A DNA stretch of 64,000 nt from Pseudomonas putida (GTDB lineage Bacteria; Pseudomonadota; Gammaproteobacteria; Pseudomonadales; Pseudomonadaceae). The first letter of the stretch is position 1. Each line of letters opens with the position of its first letter. Of the stretch, positions 43,501-53,300 are shown in pieces. A program made the translations under genes and the position numbers. The stretch is taken from positions 1-64,000 of the forward strand of contig NZ_JANHKS010000021.1 in NCBI RefSeq assembly GCF_028682175.1. Reading direction: 5' to 3'. Below the pieces are notes generated by a model that ran no database searches, was not told the DNA's origin, and saw only the letters and a program-made list of their open reading frames with translations.

Positions 43501-46500
43501 ACACCCTGGTGCTGCGCACCGAAGTCCTGCCACAGCAGTCGTTCAGCGCGCTGGTCGCGGCGGTCAAGCACAGCGCACTGGGCGCGCAGAACCATCAGGA
43601 CCTGCCGTTCGAGCAACTGGTGGAGGCGCTGGGCGTGAGCCGCAACCTCAGCCACAACCCGCTGTGCCAGGTGAAATTCACCCAGCAGTTCGTGCTGCCG
43701 CAGAACGTGGACATGGGCGACGTGCGCATGGACGTCAACCAACTCGACGACTTCTCGGCGCACTTCGACCTGGGCCTGGACATCACCGACAGCGCCGACG
43801 GCATCCAGGCGGTGTTCACCTATGCCTGCGACCTGTTCGACGAGCCGCGCATCGCCGGTTTCGCTGCCGACCTGCTGCGCATCTGCACGCAAGTGGTGGC
43901 TCGCCCCGAGGGGCGCCTGAGCGATCTGCAGGTGTCGGCCGTGCCGTCACGGCTGGACGCCGAAGCCGTGTCGTTCCCCGCCACTGACGTGCTGCAACTG
44001 TGGAACGCCAGCGTCAAGGCACAGCCGAACACGACTGCCCTGCAGCATGAAACGCAACGGGTTGATTTTGCCGAGGTCGACGCCCGGGCCAACCGCCTGG
44101 CGCAGTACCTGCGTGAGGCGGGTGTCACTGCCGAGAGCCGCGTCGGGGTGCTTCTGGAGCGCTCGGTGGAGTTCGTCGTCGGCCTGCTGGCCATCGTCAA
44201 GGCCGGTGCTGCCTACGTGCCGCTGGACCCGAAATGGCCCGCCGAGCGCCAGGCGTTCGTGCTGGCCGACAGTGGTGCGCGCTGGCTGGTAAGCGATGCG
44301 CAGGCCCCGGCCGATTACCAGGGCGAAGTGATCGCGGTGGACGCGCAAGCGGCCTGGCGCGGTCAGCCGGACGTGGCGCCGCAGGTGCAGATTCATTCCG
44401 AACAGGCCGCGTACCTGATCTACACCTCAGGCACCAGCGGCACGCCAAAAGGTGTTGTCATCAGCCACGGCGCACTGGCCGACTACGTGCAGGGCCTGCT
44501 CAAGCGCGTTGAATTCGACGCCCCGGCCAGCATGGCGATGGTCTCCACCGTCGGCGCCGACCTCGGTCATACCGTGTTGTTCGGTGCCCTGTGTTCGGCG
44601 CGCACGCTGCACCTCATCAGCCCCGAGCGCACCAATGACGCCGACCTTTTCGCCGCCTACATGAGCGAGCACAAGGTCGGCGTGCTGAAGATCGTGCCGA
44701 CTCACCTGAGCGGCCTGCTACAAGCGGCCAACGCCGCGGACGTGTTGCCGGAACAGGTTCTGATTCTGGGGGGTGATGCACTGCCCTGGGAGCTGGTGGC
44801 CCAGGTCAAGCGCCTCAAGCCTGCCTGCCGGGTGATCAACCACTACGGCCCGACTGAAACCACCGTCGGCGTGCTCAGCAATGAACTGCCTGACGCCACG
44901 CCCACCGCGCAGTCCGCGCCCATCGGCCGTCCGCTGCCAAACGCCGTGGCATTGGTGCTAAACGACCAGCTTGAACCAGTGGTGCAGGGCGACGTCGGCG
45001 AGCTGTACATCGGCGGACCGGGCCTGGGCCGTGGCTATCAAGACCGCCCGGCGCTGACGGCTGCGGTGTTCATTCCCGATCCAAATGGTTCGGGCGCTCG
45101 CCTGTACCGCAGCGGTGACCGCGCGCGCCTGCTGGCCAACGGGCAGATCCAGTTCCTCGGCCGCGCCGACGATCAGGTCAAGGTCCGGGGCTATCGCGTG
45201 GCCTTGGGTGAAATCGCCCAGCGCCTGCGCACCCTCGATGGCCTGCGTGATGCCCATGTGCGGGTCGATGATCGCGGCCAGTTGATCGCCTATGCGCTGG
45301 TCGGCAAGGGCAAGCAGGTCGATGGCGAGGCGCTGCGTGCGCAGTTGGCCGAGAGCCTGCCGGACTACATGGTCCCCAGCCACGTGTTGACCCTTGAGGC
45401 CTTCCCGGTCACCGCCAACGGCAAGCTCGATCACGCTGCCTTGCCGACACCGCAGCTGGTTTCGCAAAGCTTCGAAGCGCCCCAGGAAGGCGTCGAAGCG
45501 ACCTTGGCCGAACTTTGGCAAAAAGCGCTGAACGTCGAGGCCGTGGGGCGTCACGACAACTTCTTCACCCTCGGCGGCGACTCGATTCTGAGCTTGCAGA
45601 TCATCGCCCGGGCCCGTCGTCAGGGCATTCGTCTGACGCCCAAGCAACTGTTCGAAAAGCAGACCATCGCAGAACTTGCGCAAGTGGCCGTGGTGTCCGA
45701 GGCCAAGCCTGCCGCAATCCCGGCTGCCGCGCCTGTGGCCCCCCGTGACTTCCCCCTGACGCCGATTCAGGCGCGCTTCTTTGCGCTGTCGGTCAGTGAG
45801 CGTGCGCACTGGAACCAGTCGCTGTTGCTGAACCTACCCCAAGCGCTGGACGTCGCGCTGTTGCAGCAGGCGCTGGCTCAGTTGCTGGCCCAGCACGACA
45901 GCCTGCGCCTGAGCTTCCATCAAGGCAGCGACGGGCAATGGCTGCAGCGCTATCGCGACAGCGAAAGTGCCGAGCGCGTGCTCTGGACCTGCGAACTCAC
46001 TCGCGAACAAGACCTGGCCTCCCTCAGCGATGAAGCCCAGCGTAGCCTGAACATCGAAACCGGCCCGTTGCTGCGGGTGGTGCATGCGCGCCTGCCTTCA
46101 GGGGAAGGTCGCCTGTTGCTGGCGATCCATCACCTGGCCGTGGACGGCGTGTCGTGGCGGGTGTTGCTTGAAGATTTGCAGCACGCTTACAGCCGTCTCG
46201 CGGCAGGGCAACCTGTGGCGCTGGCTGAAAAGACCGCCAGCTTCCAGGCCTGGTCGCAGTCACTGCAAAACCTGTCCCAGAGTACCGAGTTGGCCGCGCA
46301 ACTGCCGTACTGGCAGGCGCTGCAGGTCGATGACGCCTGTCTGCCGGGGGATGCCTCCATTCAAAGCCTGGTCGGCGATGGCGAAACCCTCAGCCTGACC
46401 CTCGATGCACAGGAGACCCGCCGTCTGCTGAGTGAAGCCCCGGCGGCCTATCGCACGCGTATCGACGACCTGCTGCTGGCGGCGCTGTCCCAGGCCTTAT

Positions 46501-49500
46501 GGCAATGGAGCGGGCGCCGTCGGCATGTCATCAGTATGGAAGGCCACGGCCGTGAAGACTCAAGCGGTGCCTTGGACCTGAGCCGCAGCGTGGGCTGGTT
46601 CACCAGCCTCTATCCAGTGGCGCTGGACGCCTGCGATGACGCCATCGCCACGCTCAAAGCCGTCAAGGAAACCGTGCGCGCGGTGCCGGACAAAGGCCTG
46701 GGCTACGGCGTGCTGCGTTACTTGTCGAAAGCCGAGCTGCCCGAACTGGTGGGGCAGGGCGTGACCTTCAACTACCTCGGCCGCTTCGACGATACCGAAG
46801 GCGCGTTGTTCTCCCTGTCGGGCCAGGCGCCTGGCAACCTGCGTGACCCCAAGGGTCCGCTGGCCAATGCCCTGGCGGTGGATGGCCAGGTGCGGGACGG
46901 CCAGTTGCATCTGGACTGGACCTTCAGCAGCCGCCGCTTCAGCCGCGAGACCATCGAGCAGTTGGTAGCGCTGTACCGCGAGCAACTGCTGCACCTGATC
47001 GCCCATTGCAGCGACGAGCACAACGCCGGGCTCACCCCGTCGGACTTCCCATTGGCTGGCCTCACTCAGGCTCAGTTGGACGCCCTCGACATCCCGGCGC
47101 GGGACATCGAGGACATCCTGCCGCTGGCACCCATGCAACAGGGGATTCTGCTGCACAGCCTGCTGGAGCAGGGCAACGGCATCTACCTGATGCAGGACCA
47201 GTACGAAGTCGGCAGCCACGTCGATTTCGACGCCTTCAAGTTCGCCTGGCAGCAAGTGGTGCAGCGCCATCCGGCCCTGCGCACGGCATTCCATGGCCTG
47301 GAGAGCGGCGTGCAGCGCCAGGTGGTGATGCGCCGCGTGCCGTCGCCTGCGCAGTTGATCGATCTCAGTCACCTGTCCCGCGAGGCGGCCGAAGCGGAAC
47401 TTGAGGAGGTGCTCGCCGCCGAGCGCGAACAGGGGTTCGACTTCGCCCGCGCGCCGCTCTTGCGTTTGCGCCTGGTGAAGTTTGGCGAGGCGGATTTCCG
47501 CATCGTCCAGAGCCACCACCATGCGCTGATCGACGCCTGGTGCCGTGGCCTGATGCTCACCGAGTTCTTCGCTCATTACCGTGCACACTTGGAGGGGCGT
47601 CACGTCAGCTTGCCGGCCGCGCGGCCGTACCGCGACTTCCTCGCCTGGCTGGCCGAGCAGGACGAAGCGGTCAGCCGCGACTACTGGCGCCAGGCGCTGG
47701 CCGGGTTCACCGCCGTCACGCCGCTGCCGTACCGCCACAGCCCGCACGGTGAGCCGCAGATGCGCGACGTTACGCTGGCGTTGGGCGTCGAGCAAACCGC
47801 GAAGCTCGCCGATCAGGCCCGCCAGCATCGCCTGACCGCCAACACTTTCGTGCAGGCCGCCTGGGCATTGTTGCTGATGCAGCACGCAGACCGCGACGAG
47901 GTGCTGTTCGGCGTCACTGTCGCCGGTCGTCCCACCGAGCTTGAGGGCATCGAAGGCGCGCTGGGCCTGTTCATCAACACCTTGCCCTTGCGCCTCAAGC
48001 GTCCGGGTGCGGGCGCTCCGGCGCTGGAGCTGCTCAATGCCTTGCAGGCGCAGAACGCCGAGATGCGTCAGCACGAGCATATGTCCCTGGCTGACATCCA
48101 GCTGCTGGCCGACACCCCGCGTGGCCAGCCGCTGTTCGCCAGCCTGTTCGTCTTTGAAAACGTTCCGTTGGGCGCAGAGGTTCAGCAGGCCGTGAACGAA
48201 TACCGGATCAACCCCCTGGCCAACCGCACCCACACCAACTATCCGTTGACCGTGGTACTGCTGCCGGGCGAATCGCTGCAACTGCAACTGACCTACGACA
48301 GCCGTCACTTCCACGACCACGACATGACCACCCTGGTGGGGCATTTCCGTCGCCTGCTGACGCAACTGATCGACAACCCCCAGCAGACCCTCAGCCACTT
48401 GCAGTTGCTGGAGCAGGCCGAGCGCGAGCAGCTGTTGCAACAGGGGCAGGGACCGGTGGAAAAGCACTGGTACGGCATCAGTTATCTGGAGCGTTTCGAG
48501 TCTCGGGTGCAGGCCCATCCTTCGCTTGAGGTCGCGCGTTGCCAGGGCCAGAGCCTGAGCTACAGCGAACTCAACCGCCAGGCCAACCGCATCGGCCACG
48601 GCCTGATCGCTGCGAATGTTCAGGGCGACGACGTGGTGGCGCTGTACGCACCCCGTGGCCTGGCGTTGCTGAGTATGATCATCGGCGCGTTCAAGGCCGG
48701 TGCTGCCTATCTGGCACTGGACGACCGTCATCCGGCCGGGCGCAGTGCGCGGATGCTGGTGAGCAGCCGGGCGCAGGTGTTGATCACGCCCCGCGACTGC
48801 CTGGCGCAGGCGCGGGCCATTGTCGAGCTGGCCGAGGTCAAGCCACGGCTGCTGATTCTCGAAGACCTGCTGGCAGGCGCCGCCGAGAGCAACCCCGGTC
48901 GCTACGCCAGCGCCGAACAACTGGCCTACGTGATCTACACCTCCGGTTCCACCGGCGAGCCAAAAGGGGTGATGGTCAACCAGCGCGGCATGCTCAACAA
49001 CCAGATGTCCAAGCTGCCGTACCTGCGCCTGGCCGAGGGTGATGTGATCGCCCAGACCGCCGCCACCGGTTTCGATATCTCGGTGTGGCAGTTCCTCACC
49101 GCACCGCTGTTCGGCGGGCGGGTGGAGATTCTGCCGGATGCGGTGGTACACGATCCCCAGCGCCTGCTGGAGGAAGTTGCCGCCAATCAGGTCACCGTTC
49201 TGGAATGCGTGCCTGCGGTGATCGACGGCATGCTCGCGGTGGCCCCGCACAAACTCGATGCCCTGCGCTGGTTGCTGCCGACTGGCGAAGCGCTGACGGT
49301 GGACCTGGCCTCGCGCTGGTTCGCACGCTACCCCGACGTGCCGCTGGTCAACGCCTATGGCCCGGCCGAGTGCGCCGATGACGTGGCGCTGCACACACTG
49401 ACGGCGGCGCCGGCAGCCAGGTCGAACATGCCGATTGGCCGGGCGACCGACAATAACCGGCTGTACGTGCTCGATTCCAGCCTGCAACTGGCAGCGCCCG

Positions 49501-50300
49501 GCGTGGTGGGCGAGCTGTACATCGGCGGCGTCGGGGTCGGTCGCGGTTATGCGGCGCGCCCAGGCCTGACCGCCGAGCGCTTCCTGCCCGATCCGTTCGG
49601 CGAGCCCGGTGCGCGGCTGTATCGCAGTGGTGACCTGGTGCGCTGGAACGCCGAAAGCGCGCTGGAGTACGTCGGCCGGGCGGACTTCCAGGTGAAGGTC
49701 CGCGGCCAGCGCATCGAGCTGGGTGAAATCGAAACCGTGCTGCTGGCCCAACCCGCCGTTCATGACGCGGTGGTCAGTGCGCAACCGACGGCCCATGGCC
49801 CGCAACTGGTGGCGTACGTGGTCGCGCAGGCCTCGCACAGCTTGTCTGTGGATGTCCTGAAAACTGCGCTCGCTCTGGAGCTTCCGGCGTTCATGGTGCC
49901 GGCCCACGTGATGCTGCTCGACCGCCTTCCGCGCAACGCCAACGGCAAGCTGGACCGCAAGGCCTTGCCGGCGCTGACGTTGCAGGAACGCCACTTCGAA
50001 GCGCCCCGGGGCGAGCGCGAGCAGGTGCTCGCCGAACTCTGGCAGGGCCTGCTGAAAATCGAGCGGGTAGGGCGCGACGACAACTTCTTTGAACTGGGTG
50101 GGCACTCGCTGCTGGCGACACGGCTGTTGTCGCGCATTCGCGAGCGCCTGGGGGTGAGCATTCCGCTGGCGCAGGCCTTCGAAGCCACCACCGTCGCCGC
50201 GCAGGCGGCCCTGATCGACACCTTGCAGGGGCAGACCCTGACGCTCGAGGGGCTCGATGCCCTGGACGAGTTCATGAATGAGCTGGAGGAAAGCAACTGA
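40584..50300 (+). CDS. NRPS 1: FAAL-T-C-A(Asp)-T-E-C-A(Dab)-T
   Basis: A 3238-residue synthetase. Approximate domains: fatty acyl-AMP ligase 1-560; carrier about 590-670 (GGDS); C 685-1100 (HHIIADGWS); A1 1134-1625; carrier 1640-1710 (GGDS); epimerase 1720-2135 (HHLAVDGVSWR); D-to-L condensation 2170-2610 with HHALIDAW, so Ala replaces the usual Gly; A2 2632-3125; carrier 3140-3220 (GGHS). The A1 pocket reads D-L-T-K-I-G-H-V-G, an aspartate code; A2 reads D-I-W-E-L-T-A-D-D, as I recall for diaminobutyrate in pseudomonad synthetases. It loads a fatty acid, then D-Asp (possibly beta-hydroxylated), then Dab. ATG chosen for the AGGTGAAAG ribosome site; a TTG 8 codons upstream is weaker. It ends TGATG into the next gene. 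Confidence 0.92.
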   Translation: MKSIRDQAAHFPELVGLYAQSQPDRIALRHIVSEDHEPLLTSYAELDLQARSIAGLLQHHLGVQGGERCVLILPTGADYAAAFLGCLHAGVIAVPAFAPEYNRQTHLDRLTGILQDAAPGMVLGRREDLDKFQHLLQPFMPAGGRFVAIEEVHGWQASFQPSLIDTSSLAFLQYTSGSTSAPKGVMVSHNNLMANEVAMARHFVTDAATESWVSWLPLYHDMGLMCGLLLPLYYGGTLNLMSPNYFLGRPARWLEVMSQYGGTFSGGPDFAYRLCVERIKPSAVKNLRLDNWSLAFSGSEPIRIATLDAFSEHFAAAGFDRRALTPSYGLAEATLFVAAAMRDKPFGIKRFDGNQLAPGDSAEALFANGNATSRLPGCGWCRDDHDLRIVDPATQQVLPQGQVGEIWIAGPSVAEGYWQNPEATAQTFVQHDGQRWLRSGDLGIASAGELFISGRLKDLIILNGQNLYPQDIEQSLEKSVELLRRGRIAAFPVTDEQGAEGVGLALEISRNVRRLMKPQMICEAVRDAVSELFLVAPKVIVLLEPGALPRTTSGKLQRSACRAGWQNGSLDSFALWQDGRLLDTAGEQGPADAQPVLPEVLAAWREVLGKQDLAPHDHFFARGGDSVGVVQVLSRLNRELVLKLEPAHLFEHPTLCQFSAHVASQTRSGERPQAVARIPRDPAPEQSFAQQRLWFLAQLEPDSSAYHLCGQLSLNGAVDDLALQRSFDDLAARHESLRTTFAIDANEVLVQRIHAPQPVIIERHDLSLHAQPVEALGELAKAAVEQPMDLQTGPLWRVLNVRLAADQQQLVLVLHHIIADGWSVQVILKDFAALYRAHAQNRTPALPELPIQYADFAAWQRERLAAGERERQLRYWRERLGDTQPVLDLPADRPRAAQQSHRGARYAIAFDSTLSQGLRDLAAGHGATLFMVMLAAYKTLLQRYSSQTDLRVGVPVAGRTCTEAEGLIGLFVNTLVLRTEVLPQQSFSALVAAVKHSALGAQNHQDLPFEQLVEALGVSRNLSHNPLCQVKFTQQFVLPQNVDMGDVRMDVNQLDDFSAHFDLGLDITDSADGIQAVFTYACDLFDEPRIAGFAADLLRICTQVVARPEGRLSDLQVSAVPSRLDAEAVSFPATDVLQLWNASVKAQPNTTALQHETQRVDFAEVDARANRLAQYLREAGVTAESRVGVLLERSVEFVVGLLAIVKAGAAYVPLDPKWPAERQAFVLADSGARWLVSDAQAPADYQGEVIAVDAQAAWRGQPDVAPQVQIHSEQAAYLIYTSGTSGTPKGVVISHGALADYVQGLLKRVEFDAPASMAMVSTVGADLGHTVLFGALCSARTLHLISPERTNDADLFAAYMSEHKVGVLKIVPTHLSGLLQAANAADVLPEQVLILGGDALPWELVAQVKRLKPACRVINHYGPTETTVGVLSNELPDATPTAQSAPIGRPLPNAVALVLNDQLEPVVQGDVGELYIGGPGLGRGYQDRPALTAAVFIPDPNGSGARLYRSGDRARLLANGQIQFLGRADDQVKVRGYRVALGEIAQRLRTLDGLRDAHVRVDDRGQLIAYALVGKGKQVDGEALRAQLAESLPDYMVPSHVLTLEAFPVTANGKLDHAALPTPQLVSQSFEAPQEGVEATLAELWQKALNVEAVGRHDNFFTLGGDSILSLQIIARARRQGIRLTPKQLFEKQTIAELAQVAVVSEAKPAAIPAAAPVAPRDFPLTPIQARFFALSVSERAHWNQSLLLNLPQALDVALLQQALAQLLAQHDSLRLSFHQGSDGQWLQRYRDSESAERVLWTCELTREQDLASLSDEAQRSLNIETGPLLRVVHARLPSGEGRLLLAIHHLAVDGVSWRVLLEDLQHAYSRLAAGQPVALAEKTASFQAWSQSLQNLSQSTELAAQLPYWQALQVDDACLPGDASIQSLVGDGETLSLTLDAQETRRLLSEAPAAYRTRIDDLLLAALSQALWQWSGRRRHVISMEGHGREDSSGALDLSRSVGWFTSLYPVALDACDDAIATLKAVKETVRAVPDKGLGYGVLRYLSKAELPELVGQGVTFNYLGRFDDTEGALFSLSGQAPGNLRDPKGPLANALAVDGQVRDGQLHLDWTFSSRRFSRETIEQLVALYREQLLHLIAHCSDEHNAGLTPSDFPLAGLTQAQLDALDIPARDIEDILPLAPMQQGILLHSLLEQGNGIYLMQDQYEVGSHVDFDAFKFAWQQVVQRHPALRTAFHGLESGVQRQVVMRRVPSPAQLIDLSHLSREAAEAELEEVLAAEREQGFDFARAPLLRLRLVKFGEADFRIVQSHHHALIDAWCRGLMLTEFFAHYRAHLEGRHVSLPAARPYRDFLAWLAEQDEAVSRDYWRQALAGFTAVTPLPYRHSPHGEPQMRDVTLALGVEQTAKLADQARQHRLTANTFVQAAWALLLMQHADRDEVLFGVTVAGRPTELEGIEGALGLFINTLPLRLKRPGAGAPALELLNALQAQNAEMRQHEHMSLADIQLLADTPRGQPLFASLFVFENVPLGAEVQQAVNEYRINPLANRTHTNYPLTVVLLPGESLQLQLTYDSRHFHDHDMTTLVGHFRRLLTQLIDNPQQTLSHLQLLEQAEREQLLQQGQGPVEKHWYGISYLERFESRVQAHPSLEVARCQGQSLSYSELNRQANRIGHGLIAANVQGDDVVALYAPRGLALLSMIIGAFKAGAAYLALDDRHPAGRSARMLVSSRAQVLITPRDCLAQARAIVELAEVKPRLLILEDLLAGAAESNPGRYASAEQLAYVIYTSGSTGEPKGVMVNQRGMLNNQMSKLPYLRLAEGDVIAQTAATGFDISVWQFLTAPLFGGRVEILPDAVVHDPQRLLEEVAANQVTVLECVPAVIDGMLAVAPHKLDALRWLLPTGEALTVDLASRWFARYPDVPLVNAYGPAECADDVALHTLTAAPAARSNMPIGRATDNNRLYVLDSSLQLAAPGVVGELYIGGVGVGRGYAARPGLTAERFLPDPFGEPGARLYRSGDLVRWNAESALEYVGRADFQVKVRGQRIELGEIETVLLAQPAVHDAVVSAQPTAHGPQLVAYVVAQASHSLSVDVLKTALALELPAFMVPAHVMLLDRLPRNANGKLDRKALPALTLQERHFEAPRGEREQVLAELWQGLLKIERVGRDDNFFELGGHSLLATRLLSRIRERLGVSIPLAQAFEATTVAAQAALIDTLQGQTLTLEGLDALDEFMNELEESN

Positions 50301-53300
50301 TGTCGCAACCGAGCATGACTTCGCAAAGCAAGCTGCTGGCCCTGGCCACGCGCTTTCTCAGCCTGGGTGCGGCACAGCGCCGGGTGTTTCTGGGCAAGCT
50401 GCGCGAACAGGGGCTGGATGCGTCGGCGCTGCCGATCCCGTCCGGCGTGGCGGGCGAGCGCAGTCCGACGTCCTTTTCCCAGCAGCGCCTGTGGTTCCTG
50501 GAGCAACTGGAACCTGGCAACAGCACGTATTACCTGCCGGGTGCTCTGCGCCTGAAGGGCGCGTTGAACATTGCAGCCGTGCAATCGGCCTTCGAACGCG
50601 TGGCCCAGCGTCACGCCAGCCTGCGCACGGTGTTCGACACCGCCGAGGACGGCACGCCGCAACAGGTGGTGCTAGTGCAGCAGACGTTGCCCTTCGAGCG
50701 CCTGAGCGCGGTCAGCGAAGACGACCTCAAGGCGCTGTCCGACGAATTCGCCCGTCGCCCATTCGATCTGGTGCAGGGCCCCCTGTGGCGCGTGGCGCTG
50801 GTTGACCGCGCGGCAGACGAGCATGTATTGCTGGTCTGCCTGCACCACATCATCGCCGACGGCTGGTCGATTCAGGTGCTGTTGCTGGATTTCGTCCAGG
50901 CCTACCGCGCAGCCCTTGAAGGCGAGGATCAAGCCTTGCCGCAGCTCCCGCTAAGCTACGCCGATGTCGCCCTGTGGCAGCGCGCTTGCCTGGAAGCGGG
51001 TGAGGCTGATCGTCAGCTGGAGTACTGGAAACAGCAACTGGGCGATGAACCGCCGGTGCTGGAACTGCCCGCCGACCGTCCGCGCCCGGCACGCCAGAGC
51101 TTCCGCGGTGCGCGCCTGCCGTTCAGCTTCGACGCAACGCTTGCAACCCGCATGCGCGAGCTGGCCAGGCAGCGCGGTGTGACCCTGTTTACCGTGATGC
51201 TGGCGGCCTATCAGGTGCTGCTGCAGCGCCTGAGTGGCCAGAATGACCTGCGCATCGGCGTACCCATCGCCGGACGTCAGCGGGCGGAAACCGAAGGGCT
51301 GATCGGCTTCTTCGTCAACACTCAGATCCTGCGCGGCGACGTCACGGCCGACGCCAGTTTCAACCGCATCATCGATAACGTTCGCCACGCCTCCCAAGGC
51401 GCCCAGGCCAATCAGGACCTGCCGTTCGAACAGCTGGTCGATGCCCTGGCGCCCGAGCGCAGCCTGAGTCACAACCCTCTGTTCCAGGTGCTGTACAACC
51501 ATCAGCAGCGCCAGGACGAGGCGCTGCAACTGATGCCTGGCCTGAGCGCGACCCTGATGCCGCTGGACAGCGGCAGCGCCCAGTTCGACCTGGCGTTGCA
51601 CACTTGGGAGAACGCGGCGGGTGAACTGGCGGGCAACTGGAATTACGCCACGGATCTGTTCGACCACGGCACGGTCGAGCGCCTGCATCAGCGTTTCGTG
51701 CAGCTGTTCGCTCAGTTGCTGGAGCAGCCGGATGCGGCGATTGGTGATTTTGAATTGCTGGATCTGCAGGACCGGGCGCAACTGGCTTTGGTCAATGACA
51801 CGGCGCGGAGTTGGGTGACTGACGAGTTCGTCGTGCATCGGCAGTTTGAGCGCCTGGCTCAGTTGCATCCTGATCGTGAAGCTCTGTGCTTTGGTGAGCA
51901 GGCGGTGACCTACGCTCAACTGGATCAGCGGGCCAACCAACTCGCTCATTACTTGCGCGCTCAAGGTGTGGGGCGTGAGTCGCTGGTGGGCGTGGCTGCC
52001 TTGCGCTCGATTGAAATGGTGGTTGCGCTGTATGCGGTGGTGAAGGCGGGCGCTGCTTATGTGCCGCTGGACCCTGAATACCCGGCAGATCGTTTGCGCT
52101 ACATGCTCGAAGACGCTGGCGTTGGCCTGGTATTGAGCCATGACGCGGTGATTGATGACTTGCCGGCAATGGAAGGCGTGCAGGTGCTGAATCTGGATCG
52201 TCTGGATGTCAGTGGTCAGCCTGTTACCTCGCCGGTGGTTGAGATTCACCCTGAGCAACTGGCCTACATGATCTACACCTCCGGCTCGACCGGTAAGCCA
52301 AAAGGGGCGGGCAACACCCACGCAGCGCTGTTCAACCGCCTGGCGTGGATGCAGGACGCGTATCAACTCGATGCAACCGACGCCGTCCTGCAAAAGACCC
52401 CATTCAGCTTCGACGTCTCGGTCTGGGAGTTTTTCTGGCCTCTGATGGTCGGCGCGCGGCTGGTCATGGCGCAGCCGGGGGATCATCGCGATCCTGCTTT
52501 GCTGGCTGCGTTGATCGACCAACAGCAGATCACGACGCTGCACTTCGTCCCATCGATGCTGGCGGCGTTCATGGCGCAGGACGATCTGTCCAACTGCACT
52601 TCGCTGAAACGCATCGTCTGCTCCGGCGAAGCCTTGCCTGCGGACTTGGCCCGGGACACCCTACAGCGTCTACCCAACGCAGGCCTGTTCAACCTCTACG
52701 GCCCCACCGAAGCCGCCATCGACGTCACCCACTGGACCTGCCGCAGCGAACCGGGCGCCTCGGTGCCCATCGGTCGTCCGATTGCCAACCTGCAAGTCCA
52801 CATCCTCGACAGCCGCCTCAACCCGCAACCTATTGGCGTACCGGGCGAGTTGTACATTGGCGGCGACGGTCTGGCCCGTGGTTACCATCTACGTCCGGGC
52901 CTGACGGCTGAACGTTTTGTCGCCAGCCCGTTCGGCAAGGGCCAGCGCCTGTACCGCACCGGTGACCTGGCGCGCTGGCGTGCCGATGGCGCGGTGGAAT
53001 ATCTGGGTCGTCTCGATCACCAGATCAAGCTGCGCGGCCTGCGTGTGGAAATCGGCGAGATCGAATCGGCGCTGCTGGATCATCCGGCAATCAGCGAAGC
53101 GGTGGTGGTGGCCCGGCAACTGTCCACCGGCATGCAACTGGTGGGCTACGTCGTCGCACAGGCTTTCGACGAGGAACAACTGCGCGCTCAACTCAAACAA
53201 CGCTTGCCGGACTACATGGTCCCGGCGCACCTGGTGACGCTGGACAAATTCCCGCTGTCGGCCAACGGCAAGCTGGACCGCAAGGCCCTGCCGGAACCGC

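Noticed and set aside
46560..50105. Very long minus-strand open frames opposite the NRPS genes (up to 1181 codons; also 55634-59125 and 61709-63970)
   Set aside because: They are antisense shadows of GC-rich coding sequence: low-complexity Gln/Arg/His-rich translations, no domains, no ribosome sites, and fully covered by NRPS domains on the plus strand.
40560..50300. Reading the first NRPS as pyoverdine PvdL
   Set aside because: The FAAL start and neighbours resemble PvdL, but the first amino-acid pocket is an aspartate code and the second Dab, and the protein has one epimerase after the first residue; PvdL uses Glu, Tyr and Dab.
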